A stretch of DNA of 39,230 nt from Gemmatimonadota bacterium. Its GTDB lineage: Bacteria; Gemmatimonadota; Gemmatimonadetes; Longimicrobiales; Gaopeijiaceae. This document shows positions 7,053 to 14,862 of the stretch, piece by piece. The stretch spans positions 1-39,230 of the forward strand of contig JAPPNO010000015.1 in NCBI GenBank assembly GCA_028873845.1, given 5' to 3'. Positions within the stretch are counted from its first letter, which is position 1. Each line of letters begins with the position of its first letter. Made by a program: the position numbers and the translations under genes. The notes beneath the pieces were generated by a model. It was not told where the DNA came from. It saw only the letters and a list, made by a program, of their open reading frames with translations, and did no database searches.

Positions 7053-8854
7053 CGATCCTCGCCCTTGAGTCCCGATCCGGCGCCGTAGGTGCGGGCGCCG
7101 GGTGGCCACTTGGTGATGGTCACGGGCTTGTATTCGATTCGCGGCGGCGATCCGTCCGGCTGGTGGTAGGCCATGGAGTGGGCGAGGAAATCGTCGTCGT
7201 TGCGCTCGGTGTGGTCGAGGCGCTGGTGGGAACCGCGCGACTCGGTGCGCTCGATGGCCGAATGCGCCATTGACTCGGCCACGTCGATGAGGGACCCCAG
7301 TTCGAGGGCCGCGGTGAGTTCGGTGTTGAAGCTGTTGGTGTGATCGTCGAGGGTGACGTTGCGGTAGCGTTCGCGCAGGTCGGCGACGGTTTCGCAGGCG
7401 GACTGGAGCGAGTCCGCGTTGCGGTAGATGCCGGCGCCGCCCTCCATGGCGTCGTGCAGCTCGGTGCGGAGCGTGACGATGCGTTCGCCTTGCTTGCGCG
7501 AGGTGTCGAACCAGGCGCGGCGGATGCGGGCGCCCTCGTCCTCGGCCTGGGCCTCGAGTTCGGACACGTCGTAGTCGGGGTTGTCCATGGCGAAACGGGC
7601 CGCGTGCCTGCCGGCCTGGGCGCCGAAGACCAGCAGCTCGGTGAGCGAGTTCGACCCGAGCCGGTTGGCGCCGTTGATCGAGACGCAGGCGCATTCACCG
7701 GCGGCGTAGAGCCCGGGCACACTGGTGGCCGAGTTGCTGTCGACGTCGATGCCGCCCATGACGTAGTGGACGACGGGGCGGACGGGGATGGGCTTGTAGA
7801 CCGGGTCGATCCCGGCGTAGTTGCGGGACAGTTCGCGCACGAAGGGGATCTTCTTGTCGATCTTGGCCTCGCCGAGGTGGCGCAGGTCGAGATGGACGAC
7901 GTGCCCGTCCTTCGTCTCTATTGTGCGGCCCGCCCACTTCTCCTTGATGAAGCACTGGCTGAGCCGGTCGCGGGGGCCCAGCTCCATGGCGCGCTTCTGC
8001 GGGTGGCGCGGATCGTTCACGTCGAGGGCCTCGCCCAGCTCATAGTCCTGCAGGTACCGGTACCCGTCCTTGTTGACCAGGATGCCGCCCTCGCCGCGCG
8101 AGGCCTCGGTGATGAGGATGCCGGTGCCGGGGAGCCCGGTCGGGTGGTACTGGATGAACTCCATGTCCTTGAGCGCGACGCCCGCCCGATACGCCATTGC
8201 CATCCCGTCCCCCGTCTTGATCGACCCGTTGGTCGTGAAGGGGAAGACGCGCCCGGCACCGCCCGTGCAGATGATCACCGCCTTGCCCAGAATCGCCCTC
8301 ACGCTCCCGGTGCGGAGCTCGATCGCCGCGCACCCTCGGCAGCGCCCGTTGCCGTCGATGAGGAGCCGCGTGGCGAAGTGCTCGTCGTAGCGGACGATGT
8401 TGCCGTACTTGAGCGTGGTCTGGAAGAGCGAGTGCAGCATGTGGAAGCCGGTCTTGTCGGCCGCGAACCAGGTGCGCTCGATCTTCATCCCGCCGAAGGG
8501 ACGGACCGCCACGGACCCGTCGGGCTCGCGGCTCCACGGACAGCCCCAGTGCTCCAGTTGGATCATCTCGGTCGGGGCCTCGTGGACGAAGTACTCGACC
8601 GCGTCCTGATCGGCGAGCCAGTCGGCCCCGCTGATGGTGTCGTAGATATGATCTTCCAGGCTGTCGTTCGGCTTGATCTTCGCCGCGGCGCCTCCCTCGG
8701 CGGTCACCGTGTGGCTGCGCATGGGGTAGACCTTCGACACGCAGGCCACGGAGAAGTCGGGGTTCTCCTCTGCGATCGCGATCGAGGCGCGAAGCCCCGC
8801 CCCGCCGCCGCCGATGATGATCACGTCGTGTTCGTGGGTGGTTGCGTGAGCCAT
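7049..8854 (-). CDS. frdA: Fumarate reductase flavoprotein subunit A
   Basis: 601 aa, equal to typical FrdA. The N-terminus [16 protein letters not shown] is the ADP-binding Rossmann motif. SHTVTAEGG contains the histidine (about residue 48) that binds FAD covalently through its 8-alpha carbon. [10 protein letters not shown] and [26 protein letters not shown], read as two blocks, form the capping and FAD regions. It reduces fumarate to succinate, or the reverse, facing the cytoplasm. It heads a four-gene operon A-B-C-D in which every junction overlaps. Presence of this type suggests menaquinone-linked anaerobic respiration or use as the only complex II; no sdh genes are in the window. Confidence 0.95.
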   Translation of the reverse strand: MAHATTHEHDVIIIGGGGAGLRASIAIAEENPDFSVACVSKVYPMRSHTVTAEGGAAAKIKPNDSLEDHIYDTISGADWLADQDAVEYFVHEAPTEMIQLEHWGCPWSREPDGSVAVRPFGGMKIERTWFAADKTGFHMLHSLFQTTLKYGNIVRYDEHFATRLLIDGNGRCRGCAAIELRTGSVRAILGKAVIICTGGAGRVFPFTTNGSIKTGDGMAMAYRAGVALKDMEFIQYHPTGLPGTGILITEASRGEGGILVNKDGYRYLQDYELGEALDVNDPRHPQKRAMELGPRDRLSQCFIKEKWAGRTIETKDGHVVHLDLRHLGEAKIDKKIPFVRELSRNYAGIDPVYKPIPVRPVVHYVMGGIDVDSNSATSVPGLYAAGECACVSINGANRLGSNSLTELLVFGAQAGRHAARFAMDNPDYDVSELEAQAEDEGARIRRAWFDTSRKQGERIVTLRTELHDAMEGGAGIYRNADSLQSACETVADLRERYRNVTLDDHTNSFNTELTAALELGSLIDVAESMAHSAIERTESRGSHQRLDHTERNDDDFLAHSMAYHQPDGSPPRIEYKPVTITKWPPGARTYGAGSGLKGEDR

Positions 8855-8980
8855 CGTGGCGGGGTCGTCTCGTGGGTGGCGGGTTGGGTGGACCGGTTGG
8901 GGGCGGGTGGGTGAGATCAGACCCGCTCGGACAAGAGCCGAAACAGCTTAGCGCGGGAGGGGGCGGGGATCAAGGTGATT

Positions 8981-9367
8981 CTACCAGAGCACGTCCGCCG
9001 CGTAGGCTCTCATCCTGCGGTCGCGGCTGACGAGCGTCATTCCCTCCGTGATGGCCTGGGCGACGAGTATGCGGTCGAAGGGATCGCGATGATGCCACGG
9101 GAAGGTTGCGACTTCGTGGCAGTGTTCCGGTTCCAGCGACAGCCATCGAGCGTGAAGCCTCTTCCTGCCCGAATCGATGAGGTCACGCCAGTCGGCGCTC
9201 AGTTCGAGGCGCCCAAGACTCATCTTGATCGCGATTTCCCAGAGGCTGACGATGCTGAACGAGACCTGATTCCCGGGTTCGGCAAGGGCCTTCCGCGCGC
9301 GGCTGCCCAGCCTGTCCGGAGCTCCGATCGCCCAGAGCAGTGTGCGGGTGTCGGCGAGGAGCTTCAC
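8981..9367 (-). CDS. vapC: VapC-type PIN-domain toxin (ribonuclease)
   Basis: 128 aa. It has the PIN-domain plan of type II toxins of the Sll0205/VapC group: MKLLADTRTLLWAIG with Asp6, SLWEIAIK with Glu44, HHRDPFDRILVAQA with Asp95 and Asp98, and LVSRDRRMR with Asp116. These acidic residues hold Mg2+ for RNA cleavage, and all are present, so it looks active. The start is a GTG directly after a TGA (TGAGTG). The frame before that TGA has only about 29 codons from its nearest start and no recognisable antitoxin. Usually a 70-90 aa Phd or AbrB antitoxin sits there, so this toxin appears orphaned or controlled from elsewhere. Confidence 0.85.
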   Translation of the reverse strand: MKLLADTRTLLWAIGAPDRLGSRARKALAEPGNQVSFSIVSLWEIAIKMSLGRLELSADWRDLIDSGRKRLHARWLSLEPEHCHEVATFPWHHRDPFDRILVAQAITEGMTLVSRDRRMRAYAADVLW

Positions 9368-9457
9368 TCAGTCGTACCCCGAGAAGCGGTAGTGGGATGG
9401 CTCGCCCACCCGTCGCCGCGGCAAAACCAGGGACGCGAGCATGTCGGATTGGGACAC
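9368..9457 (-). pseudogene. Short frame ending at vapC, possible antitoxin 3' remnant inside repeats
   Basis: A 29-codon frame (GTG 9457, or ATG 9442) ends in GEPSHYRFSGYD with its TGA touching the vapC GTG. The adjacency is what one expects of the 3' end of a vapB-type gene. The first half of the frame is translated 61-bp repeat. The last 12 codons, outside the repeat, may be all that is left of the antitoxin. I do not recognise the peptide, so it may also be chance. Confidence 0.3.
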
Positions 9458-9578
9458 AGGCCCGATCAGCCCGCCGCCGCGGCAAAACCAGGGACGCGAG
9501 CATGTCGGATTGGGACACAGGCCCGATCAGCCCGCCGCCGCGGCAAAACCAGGGACGCGAGCATGTCGGATTGGGACA
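9410..9578. repeat. 61-bp tandem repeat, about 2.75 copies
   Basis: Units start at 9410, 9471 and 9532. Each begins CCGCCGCCGCGGCAAAACC and continues through CATGTCGGATTGGGACA. Copies 1 and 2 are full length and nearly identical (one difference, CCGTCG for CCGCCG). Copy 3 stops matching after about 47 bases, just before the end of the coxD-type gene. The period is exactly 61, not a multiple of three, so it is not a protein repeat. It fills the place where the vapC antitoxin should be. Confidence 0.9.
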
Positions 9579-9584
9579 GCCTGG

Positions 9585-10472
9585 CTAGTCCCCCGCCCCC
9601 CCCGCCACCTCCACCAGCCTCCCCACCTTCCCCTCATCCAACTGCACCATGTCATGCCGGTCCTTCACCAGGCACCCCAGGGTCTCGTGCGCCGTCTCCA
9701 CGTCCAGACGATCCCTGTGCAGCGTGATCAGCGCGCGCGCCCAGTCCAGCGTTTCGGCGACCCCGGGCGGCTTCATCAGCCGGCGCCCCCGCAGCTCCTG
9801 CACGAACCGCGTGATCTCGGCGGCGAGGCGCTCCGCGATTCCCGGCACCTTCGCGCGGATGATCTCGATCTCCTTCTCGAAGGGCGGATGCTCGATGTAC
9901 AGGTAGAGGCAGCGCCGCCTGAGCGCGTCGCCGATCTCGCGGGTTCGGTTCGAGGTCAGGATGACCAGCGGACGGTGCGCGGCGCGAATCGTTCCCAGCT
10001 CCGGGATGGTAACCTGAAAGTCCGACAGCACTTCCAGCAGAAACGCTTCGAAGCCTTCGTCCGCGCGGTCGATCTCGTCGATGAGGAGGACCGGCGATCG
10101 GTCCGGCACCGTGATGGCGCGCAGCAGCGGGCGTTCGAGCAGGTAGCGGCGGCTGAAAATGAGGTCCTCAAGGTCGTCGTGGCGCCCCTCCTCTGCCGCG
10201 ATCCGCAGCCTCAGCAGCTGCTTCTGGTAGTTCCACTCGTACAGGGCGGTGTTCACGTCGAGCCCCTCGTAGCACTGCAGCCGAATCAGCTCGGTCCCCA
10301 TCACTCCGGCCATGACCTTCGCGATTTCGGTCTTCCCGACACCGGCGTCCCCCTCGACCAGGAGCGGTTTCTCCATTGCGCGGGCCAGGTGCACGGCAGT
10401 GACGATCGACGGCTCGGCCACGTAGTCGAACTCGCGCATGGCAGCCTGAAGGCGGGCGATTTCGGGTCTCAT
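9585..10472 (-). CDS. coxD: MoxR-family AAA+ ATPase, CoxD-like
   Basis: 295 aa from ATG 10472. Walker A is GDAGVGKTE (about residues 40-48), Walker B is VLLIDEIDRAD, and sensor 1 is LTSNRTREIGDALRRR. The family is the MoxR AAA+ group, whose CoxD members, with the VWA protein CoxE, insert sulfur and copper into the Mo centre of CO dehydrogenase or mature related enzymes. The position after xdhC and mocA fits that role. The partner CoxE is coded at 1564-2754. A 95-bp gap separates it from xdhC. Upstream in the same frame the reading stays open but is only the xdhC shadow. Confidence 0.88.
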   Translation of the reverse strand: MRPEIARLQAAMREFDYVAEPSIVTAVHLARAMEKPLLVEGDAGVGKTEIAKVMAGVMGTELIRLQCYEGLDVNTALYEWNYQKQLLRLRIAAEEGRHDDLEDLIFSRRYLLERPLLRAITVPDRSPVLLIDEIDRADEGFEAFLLEVLSDFQVTIPELGTIRAAHRPLVILTSNRTREIGDALRRRCLYLYIEHPPFEKEIEIIRAKVPGIAERLAAEITRFVQELRGRRLMKPPGVAETLDWARALITLHRDRLDVETAHETLGCLVKDRHDMVQLDEGKVGRLVEVAGGAGD

Positions 10473-10567
10473 GGCCGGACGATCACGCCCGTGGCCCGCC
10501 GACGGAATCTCCCCGGAGCGACTGCGCCGCCGCGTCCGCCCCGGCCCACCTCGCCGACTCGTCCACG

Positions 10568-11581
10568 CTACACATACGCCGCCGGATCCGCCTCGAAGCG
10601 TGCGCGGCACCCCGGGCAGCAGAAGTGCACGGTCCGGCCCTTGTAGGTGGATGAGGGCCGCGACCCATCGGCGGGGACGGTCATGCCGCAGACCGGGTCG
10701 GTGGCGGTCGCAGTTGAGCCTGCGGGAGTTGCCGAGTCCTCTGCGGTGGCCTCCGCGGCCGCGGCCCCCTCCCCCGCCCCCGCCCCAGCCCGCGCCAGCG
10801 CCACGATCTCCGCCAGAATGCTGATCGCCACCTCTTCCGGCCGCACGGCCCCGATGTCGAGCCCGGCCGGACCGCGCACCTTCTCGATACGGCTGCCGCA
10901 AACGCCCCGGGCGGCCAGATACTCGCGCACCTGGCCCATGCGTTTCGGGGAAACGACTACGCCGAGGTAGTCCGCGCGTGCGGCCAGAAGCTGCTCGACG
11001 GCGTCTTCGTCGCCCCGTCCCATGGTGGCCACGACGGCGTACAGCGCGGCGCCCCGGGGGCGCGACGCGTACCCGGAGGCGAACTGCCCGTCGAGGGTCG
11101 CGACGCGTTCTCCGGCGGGGCCCTCTCCCTCCTCCGTCGCTGCGGCCTCCTCGGACCCACCCGCGACCGCGACCCGATAGCCCATTGCTTCGCCCATACG
11201 CTCGACGGCCCGCGCGATCGGCGAGTCCCCGACCACCACCAGACGGGGAGCCGGATACACCGGATTGATATGCACTTCGACCTTCCCTTCGCTGCCACAG
11301 GACATCGGTACGGAGATCACGTCCCCGCGCGGTTCCATCGACCCGCCGAATGCGAGCAGACGCGGCTGCCGCTCCGCGAGCGACGCAATGGCGTGGCGGG
11401 TCACCTCGGGCAGGGTGCAACTGCCCCCGATCCAGCCGTGCACCGTCCCGTCGGCCGTGATCACCGCCGTGTTGCCGGACGCGGCCGAGCTGGGACGCTC
11501 ACGCCGGACGACGGTCGCGATCGCGTAGGGCGTCTCCTCGTCCAGCAGGCGCGAGGCGAGGCGGAGCAGGTCGCTATCCAT
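10568..11581 (-). CDS. xdhC: XdhC/CoxI-family Mo-cofactor maturation protein fused to a YHS domain
   Basis: 337 aa. Residues 1-110 are the XdhC N-terminal domain (GWIGGSCTLPEV, PMSCGSEGKVEVHI). Residues 130-270 are the Rossmann-type XdhC C-terminal domain, with RLVVVGDSPIARA and later KVRGPAGLDIGA. After an Ala/Gly-rich linker of about 30 residues comes a C-terminal YHS-type domain: DPVCGMTV, then YKGRTVHFCCPGCRARF. XdhC binds molybdenum cofactor and passes it, sulfurated, to the apoenzyme. YHS cysteines usually bind metal such as copper, so the fusion could add a metal-handling step. The start overlaps the mocA stop by 8 bp, so the two are translationally coupled. Confidence 0.9.
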   Translation of the reverse strand: MDSDLLRLASRLLDEETPYAIATVVRRERPSSAASGNTAVITADGTVHGWIGGSCTLPEVTRHAIASLAERQPRLLAFGGSMEPRGDVISVPMSCGSEGKVEVHINPVYPAPRLVVVGDSPIARAVERMGEAMGYRVAVAGGSEEAAATEEGEGPAGERVATLDGQFASGYASRPRGAALYAVVATMGRGDEDAVEQLLAARADYLGVVVSPKRMGQVREYLAARGVCGSRIEKVRGPAGLDIGAVRPEEVAISILAEIVALARAGAGAGEGAAAAEATAEDSATPAGSTATATDPVCGMTVPADGSRPSSTYKGRTVHFCCPGCRARFEADPAAYV

Positions 11582-12239
11582 GGTTCGCGAGCGTCCCGCG
11601 GATCCACTCGTAGTCGGCGGGGCGGTCCAGGTCCCGGGCGGCTTCGGCGGGCCACTCGACTTCGGCTGCTTCATGGCGGTGGCGCCGTAAGAGCTGACGG
11701 CCACACCGGGCGTCCATGTGCCTGAGTTCGCCGAAGAGCCGGCGGTCGTAGAGGATGGGCGGAGCGTTGACCCCGGCGCCGTAACGGGATGCCACGAGAG
11801 GGGCCCCGGACTCGCGGTAGCGCTCAACCAGCGCGCACAACATGGACGAAGTGACGAGCGGCATGTCGGCCAGCATCACGATGGCGGCCGCGCAGGCGGT
11901 TGGCTCCACCGCCCCGATCCCCGCCGCCACCGACGTGTGCGTTCCCTGCGCGTGCGCACCATTGAAGACGCTCCGGCACCGCAAGCCGTGCAATTCGCCC
12001 TCCACCGCCTCACGCGCATGCCCGGTCACCACGATCACCGAATCCAGCCCGGCTTCGATCGCCGTGCGGGCCGCACGACGCACCACCGTCTCGCCGTTCA
12101 ACTCCAGCAGCAGCTTGTTGCGCCCCATGCGCTTCGACGCACCCGCCGCGAGGACCACGGCCGCGATGCGGCGGGTGGCATTCGCAACCGGCCGGCCTGG
12201 CGTCTCGGCCACCTCCGGCTGTCCCGCACCGTTCCTCAC
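11574..12239 (-). CDS. mocA: MocA-like molybdenum cofactor nucleotidyltransferase
   Basis: 221 aa. It has the nucleotidyltransferase signature VVLAAGASKRMGRNK, the GTHTSVAAGI loop and the metal-binding LADMPLV. MocA converts molybdopterin-Mo to its cytosine dinucleotide form, the cofactor of CO-dehydrogenase-type enzymes. This fits the neighbouring xdhC and cox genes. Start chosen at GTG 12239, which overlaps the stop of the upstream gene (GTGA) and has a G-rich ribosome-binding sequence. The conserved domain begins about 23 residues later, so a later GTG is possible. The residues after the ADMP motif (NAPPILYDRRLF) match the family's substrate-binding part. Confidence 0.88.
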   Translation of the reverse strand: MRNGAGQPEVAETPGRPVANATRRIAAVVLAAGASKRMGRNKLLLELNGETVVRRAARTAIEAGLDSVIVVTGHAREAVEGELHGLRCRSVFNGAHAQGTHTSVAAGIGAVEPTACAAAIVMLADMPLVTSSMLCALVERYRESGAPLVASRYGAGVNAPPILYDRRLFGELRHMDARCGRQLLRRHRHEAAEVEWPAEAARDLDRPADYEWIRGTLANHG

Positions 12240-13183
12240 CCCCCTGCCCCGCCCAGCCCCGGGGGCGACGCGCTCTCCACCCACGCCGACCACCACAGCG
12301 ACGCCAGCATGCGCGCCCCCGCGGCCAGCCGCTCCGCGGCGAACTCACGGGCCGCGGGATCCGCCGGTGTCTCCGGATCGAATCCCACATCCCGGTCCAA
12401 CCGGTACAGGGTCTCCACCTCGGCGTGCGATTCGAGGATGTGGCGGCGGACGGCCTCCCGGACTCCGCCGGCCACCGACGCCGGCTCTCCCACAGGCATG
12501 TGGCGGGCCAGGTCGGCGTCCGTCAGGTGCGCCTCCACGAAGTAGCGCTCGAAGCGCGAGTGAAACCCGTCGTCGCGGGTGTATCCTTCGGGGTTCGGCG
12601 TGTCCTCGTCCCAGCCGTTGAAGTGGATCGTGGTGTGGTGGGGCTGGGAGGCGTCGGTCACGTAGTGGCCCAGGATGCCGGCGTCGTTGATTATCCGCTC
12701 CTCGATCCACTGACGCCGCTCGGGGTCCGTCTCGGCGGACCACATCCGCCATCCGTTTACCGTGCGCTGGTACAGTTCCATGATGCGGTACGGGAGGAAG
12801 CCGGCGTCACGCTCGGGCCGCTCCAGGCCCGCCTCGTAAAGCAACCTCAAATAGGAGAACCGGTCGGGCGCGTCAAGGGCGCCTTCGGGCACATTCTCCA
12901 GGTCGATGTAGTGATCGTACTGGAAGGCCTGGTCCATCTCGCGGCGCGCGCGCACGCGCCAACGGTCCGGTTCCGGGTTGAGGTAGACCAGCTGGGAACT
13001 CGCCGCGCGAAAGAAGGCGGGCACCTCGCCGGGCAGGGTGGCGGCGGCGGCCCGTGCAGCCATTTGATGGCCCTCGTAGCCCCATGGCGGCCTGGACCCG
13101 GGGTCGCCGGGAGCCGACCAACCGGTGAGAAGCAACGCCAGGAAGCACGCCATCCCAAGCGCCGTCATCCGCATCGACGTCAT
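12236..13183 (-). CDS. Secreted S1/P1-nuclease / zinc phospholipase C-fold protein
   Basis: 315 aa with a signal peptide (MRMTALGMACFLALLLTGW). The mature part begins near PPWGYEGHQMAARAA. In the S1/P1 family the N-terminal Trp of the mature protein and the following His bind zinc, and both are here. GHYVTDASQPHHTTIHF supplies the His/Asp zinc ligands, and HSRFERYFVE and HILESHAEV resemble the rest of the site. It should act outside the cytoplasm as a phosphodiesterase on nucleic acids or lipids; the substrate is not clear. It overlaps both neighbours by 4 bp (ATGA with the SDR gene, GTGA with mocA), an odd companion for cofactor-maturation genes. Confidence 0.8.
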   Translation of the reverse strand: MTSMRMTALGMACFLALLLTGWSAPGDPGSRPPWGYEGHQMAARAAAATLPGEVPAFFRAASSQLVYLNPEPDRWRVRARREMDQAFQYDHYIDLENVPEGALDAPDRFSYLRLLYEAGLERPERDAGFLPYRIMELYQRTVNGWRMWSAETDPERRQWIEERIINDAGILGHYVTDASQPHHTTIHFNGWDEDTPNPEGYTRDDGFHSRFERYFVEAHLTDADLARHMPVGEPASVAGGVREAVRRHILESHAEVETLYRLDRDVGFDPETPADPAAREFAAERLAAGARMLASLWWSAWVESASPPGLGGAGG

Positions 13184-13959
13184 CGGGCCACCTCCTCTCG
13201 CGCCATCACGAACGGCGACCTCTGCACCGTCGGCATGACCAGCATGTTCAGCACGTTCACCCGCGGTCGCGTGTTCAGCACATAGTACACGGCGTCGGCA
13301 ATGTCTTCAGGCATGAGCGAATCCACTCCTTCGTAGACGGTCCGGGCGCGGTCCTCGTCGCCCCTGAAGCGGACCAGCGAAAACTCCGTCTCGACGAGTC
13401 CGGGATCCACCGAGGACATGCGCACCCTCGTCCCCACCAGGTCCAGGTTCGCGGCATCGGTCAGGGCCCGCACGGCGTACTTCGTCGCGCAGTAGACGTT
13501 GCCCTTCGGGTAGACCATGTGCCCCGCGATGCTCCCGATGTTCACCACATGCCCACTGTCGCGGGCGATCATCCCGGGCAGGATCGCGCGGGTCACGTTG
13601 AGGAGGCCCTTGATGTTCGTGTCGATCATGTCGTCCCAGTCCTCGTGGCTCCCGTCGTGGAGGTCGTCGAGGCCGCGCGACAGTCCCGCGTTGTTGAGCA
13701 GGATGTCGATCGTCATGCCCTGGTCGTCGAGCCGGTCCGCGAACCTGGTCACGCCATCGCGGTTCCTCACGTCGACGGTGTGTGTCAGGACGTCGACGCC
13801 GGTCGCCGCGAGCTCGCCGGCAAGCGCCTTCAGCCTGTCGCTCCGCCGCGCGATGAGCACGAGGTGGACGCCCGCTTCGGCCAGCGTCCGCGCACACGCC
13901 TCGCCGATTCCGGCCGTGGCGCCGGTGACGATTGCGGTCTTGCCTCGGATTCGGTTCAT
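13180..13959 (-). CDS. Short-chain dehydrogenase/reductase (YdfG-like)
   Basis: 259 aa from ATG 13959. The NADP-binding motif is TGATAGIG (about residues 12-19), followed by NNAG, a catalytic Ser in NIGSIAG and YCATK with Tyr and Lys. The overall pattern, including LVGTRVRMSSVDPGLVETEF, is that of the YdfG group, which oxidises L-serine or L-allo-threonine or reduces malonic semialdehyde. The exact substrate is not fixed by sequence. An upstream in-frame start at 14019 would add 20 residues without similarity. It heads a co-transcribed series with the nuclease-like gene, mocA, xdhC and probably coxD. Confidence 0.88.
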   Translation of the reverse strand: MNRIRGKTAIVTGATAGIGEACARTLAEAGVHLVLIARRSDRLKALAGELAATGVDVLTHTVDVRNRDGVTRFADRLDDQGMTIDILLNNAGLSRGLDDLHDGSHEDWDDMIDTNIKGLLNVTRAILPGMIARDSGHVVNIGSIAGHMVYPKGNVYCATKYAVRALTDAANLDLVGTRVRMSSVDPGLVETEFSLVRFRGDEDRARTVYEGVDSLMPEDIADAVYYVLNTRPRVNVLNMLVMPTVQRSPFVMAREEVAR

Positions 13960-14464
13960 GTGAGCGGTGGGAGTTCGTTCTTCCGGGACGTGCCATAGTG
14001 GGCCGGGCGGCATCGACACCTGCCGGGGGTGCGGTGCGGGATGCGTGGCGGGCCGCCGAGCAGGCCCATTCTAACCGGACGGAAATGAGGCCAGCAAGGC
14101 CGGAAGCAGGGAGAATCGATGACCGCTGGCCTACAAATGTAAGCTGCGGATTACATAATGTCATGTAAAGTTTACACAATTCACTGCTTGAGAGCAACGG
14201 GCGGCACGTTCAGGCAGCAGTGGGAGTTCATCGGAGCACTGGCCCTCGAAGCGCGCCAGCGGCATCCGCGGAGATCTCCCGGCCCCGCGCTCCAGGGGCT
14301 TCCCGCTTGGACCCCGGATCCGGGTTCCGCCGGTTGGACCGGAGTTTCCGCTTCCCAAATCCCACGGGGTCGTACAGAATAGATGCCTCGCCAACGCACC
14401 TTGCGGGCAATTCAGGCATCCCGCATCCCGTCCCCCGCCGACCAAATCGCCCAGGAGCCCACCG
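13960..14464. other. Non-coding divergent regulatory region
   Basis: 505 bp between the SDR gene (minus) and the cupin gene (plus). I find no convincing gene in either direction. Short open frames here have no recognisable similarity. The AT-rich island at 14132-14176 holds the operator-like repeats described separately. The remainder is ordinary GC-rich leader sequence for both operons. Confidence 0.7.
14132..14176. promoter_or_regulatory. Nested inverted repeats between the SDR/mocA operon and the cupin operon
   Basis: Three overlapping dyads lie in a 45-bp AT-rich island. TACA-AA-TGTA is at 14132-14141. TGTAA-N8-TTACA is at 14138-14155, the same geometry as at 1073-1090. TGTAAA-G-TTTACA at 14164-14176 is a perfect 13-bp palindrome. 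TTACAT (14151-14156) also pairs with ATGTAA (14163-14168). On the minus strand TTGTGT-16-TATGTA could be a promoter inside the repeats, giving a leader of about 180 nt to the SDR gene. Confidence 0.6.
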
Positions 14465-14857
14465 TTGAGCAACGCCAAGGTCACCCACTACCGCGTCGAG
14501 GACCAGCCGGTCGAAGAGCTGAACCCGCTGATTTCGCGCAGCCTGATCACCGGCGAGCGGGCGATGCTCGCGCACGTGTACCTGAAGAAGGGCGCGGTCG
14601 TGCCGATGCACTCGCACGACAACGAGCAGATCACCTACGTCCTCGAAGGGGCGCTCAAGTTCCGGATCGGCGATGGGGGGCCGGAGGACCTGATCGTCCG
14701 GGCGGGCGAGGTGCTGCACCTGCCCAGCAACGTACCCCACGAGGCCGAGGCGCTCGAGGACACCGTAGACGTGGACGTGTTCACGCCGCCCCGGCAGGAC
14801 TGGCTGGACGGAACGGATTCGTACCTGCGGGGCGGTGACGCCGGGGCGGAGGAATAG
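14465..14857 (+). CDS. Single-domain cupin protein
   Basis: 130 aa. The start is TTG 14465, supported by AGGAG at 14453-14457 seven bases upstream; no ATG is better placed. The cupin barrel shows PMHSHDNEQITYVLEG with two His and a Glu/Gln metal-binding set, then GEVLHLPSNVPHEAEAL with the final His. It ends with QDWLDGTDSYLR, a tail seen in many small cupins encoded near catabolic genes. The reaction is unknown. It sits 5 bp before the aminotransferase and shares its transcript. Single cupins of this type may be isomerases, sugar or amino-acid binding proteins, or small dioxygenases. Confidence 0.8.
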   Translation: MSNAKVTHYRVEDQPVEELNPLISRSLITGERAMLAHVYLKKGAVVPMHSHDNEQITYVLEGALKFRIGDGGPEDLIVRAGEVLHLPSNVPHEAEALEDTVDVDVFTPPRQDWLDGTDSYLRGGDAGAEE

Positions 14858-14862
14858 CGGGA

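Noticed and set aside
9410-9578. CRISPR array at the 61-bp repeats
   Set aside because: The units follow one another without unique spacers and have only 2.75 copies; no cas genes are present.
13960-14464. Small protein genes in the divergent spacer
   Set aside because: Several frames of 70-110 codons are open, but they overlap each other on both strands, lack ribosome-binding sites and resemble nothing I recognise.
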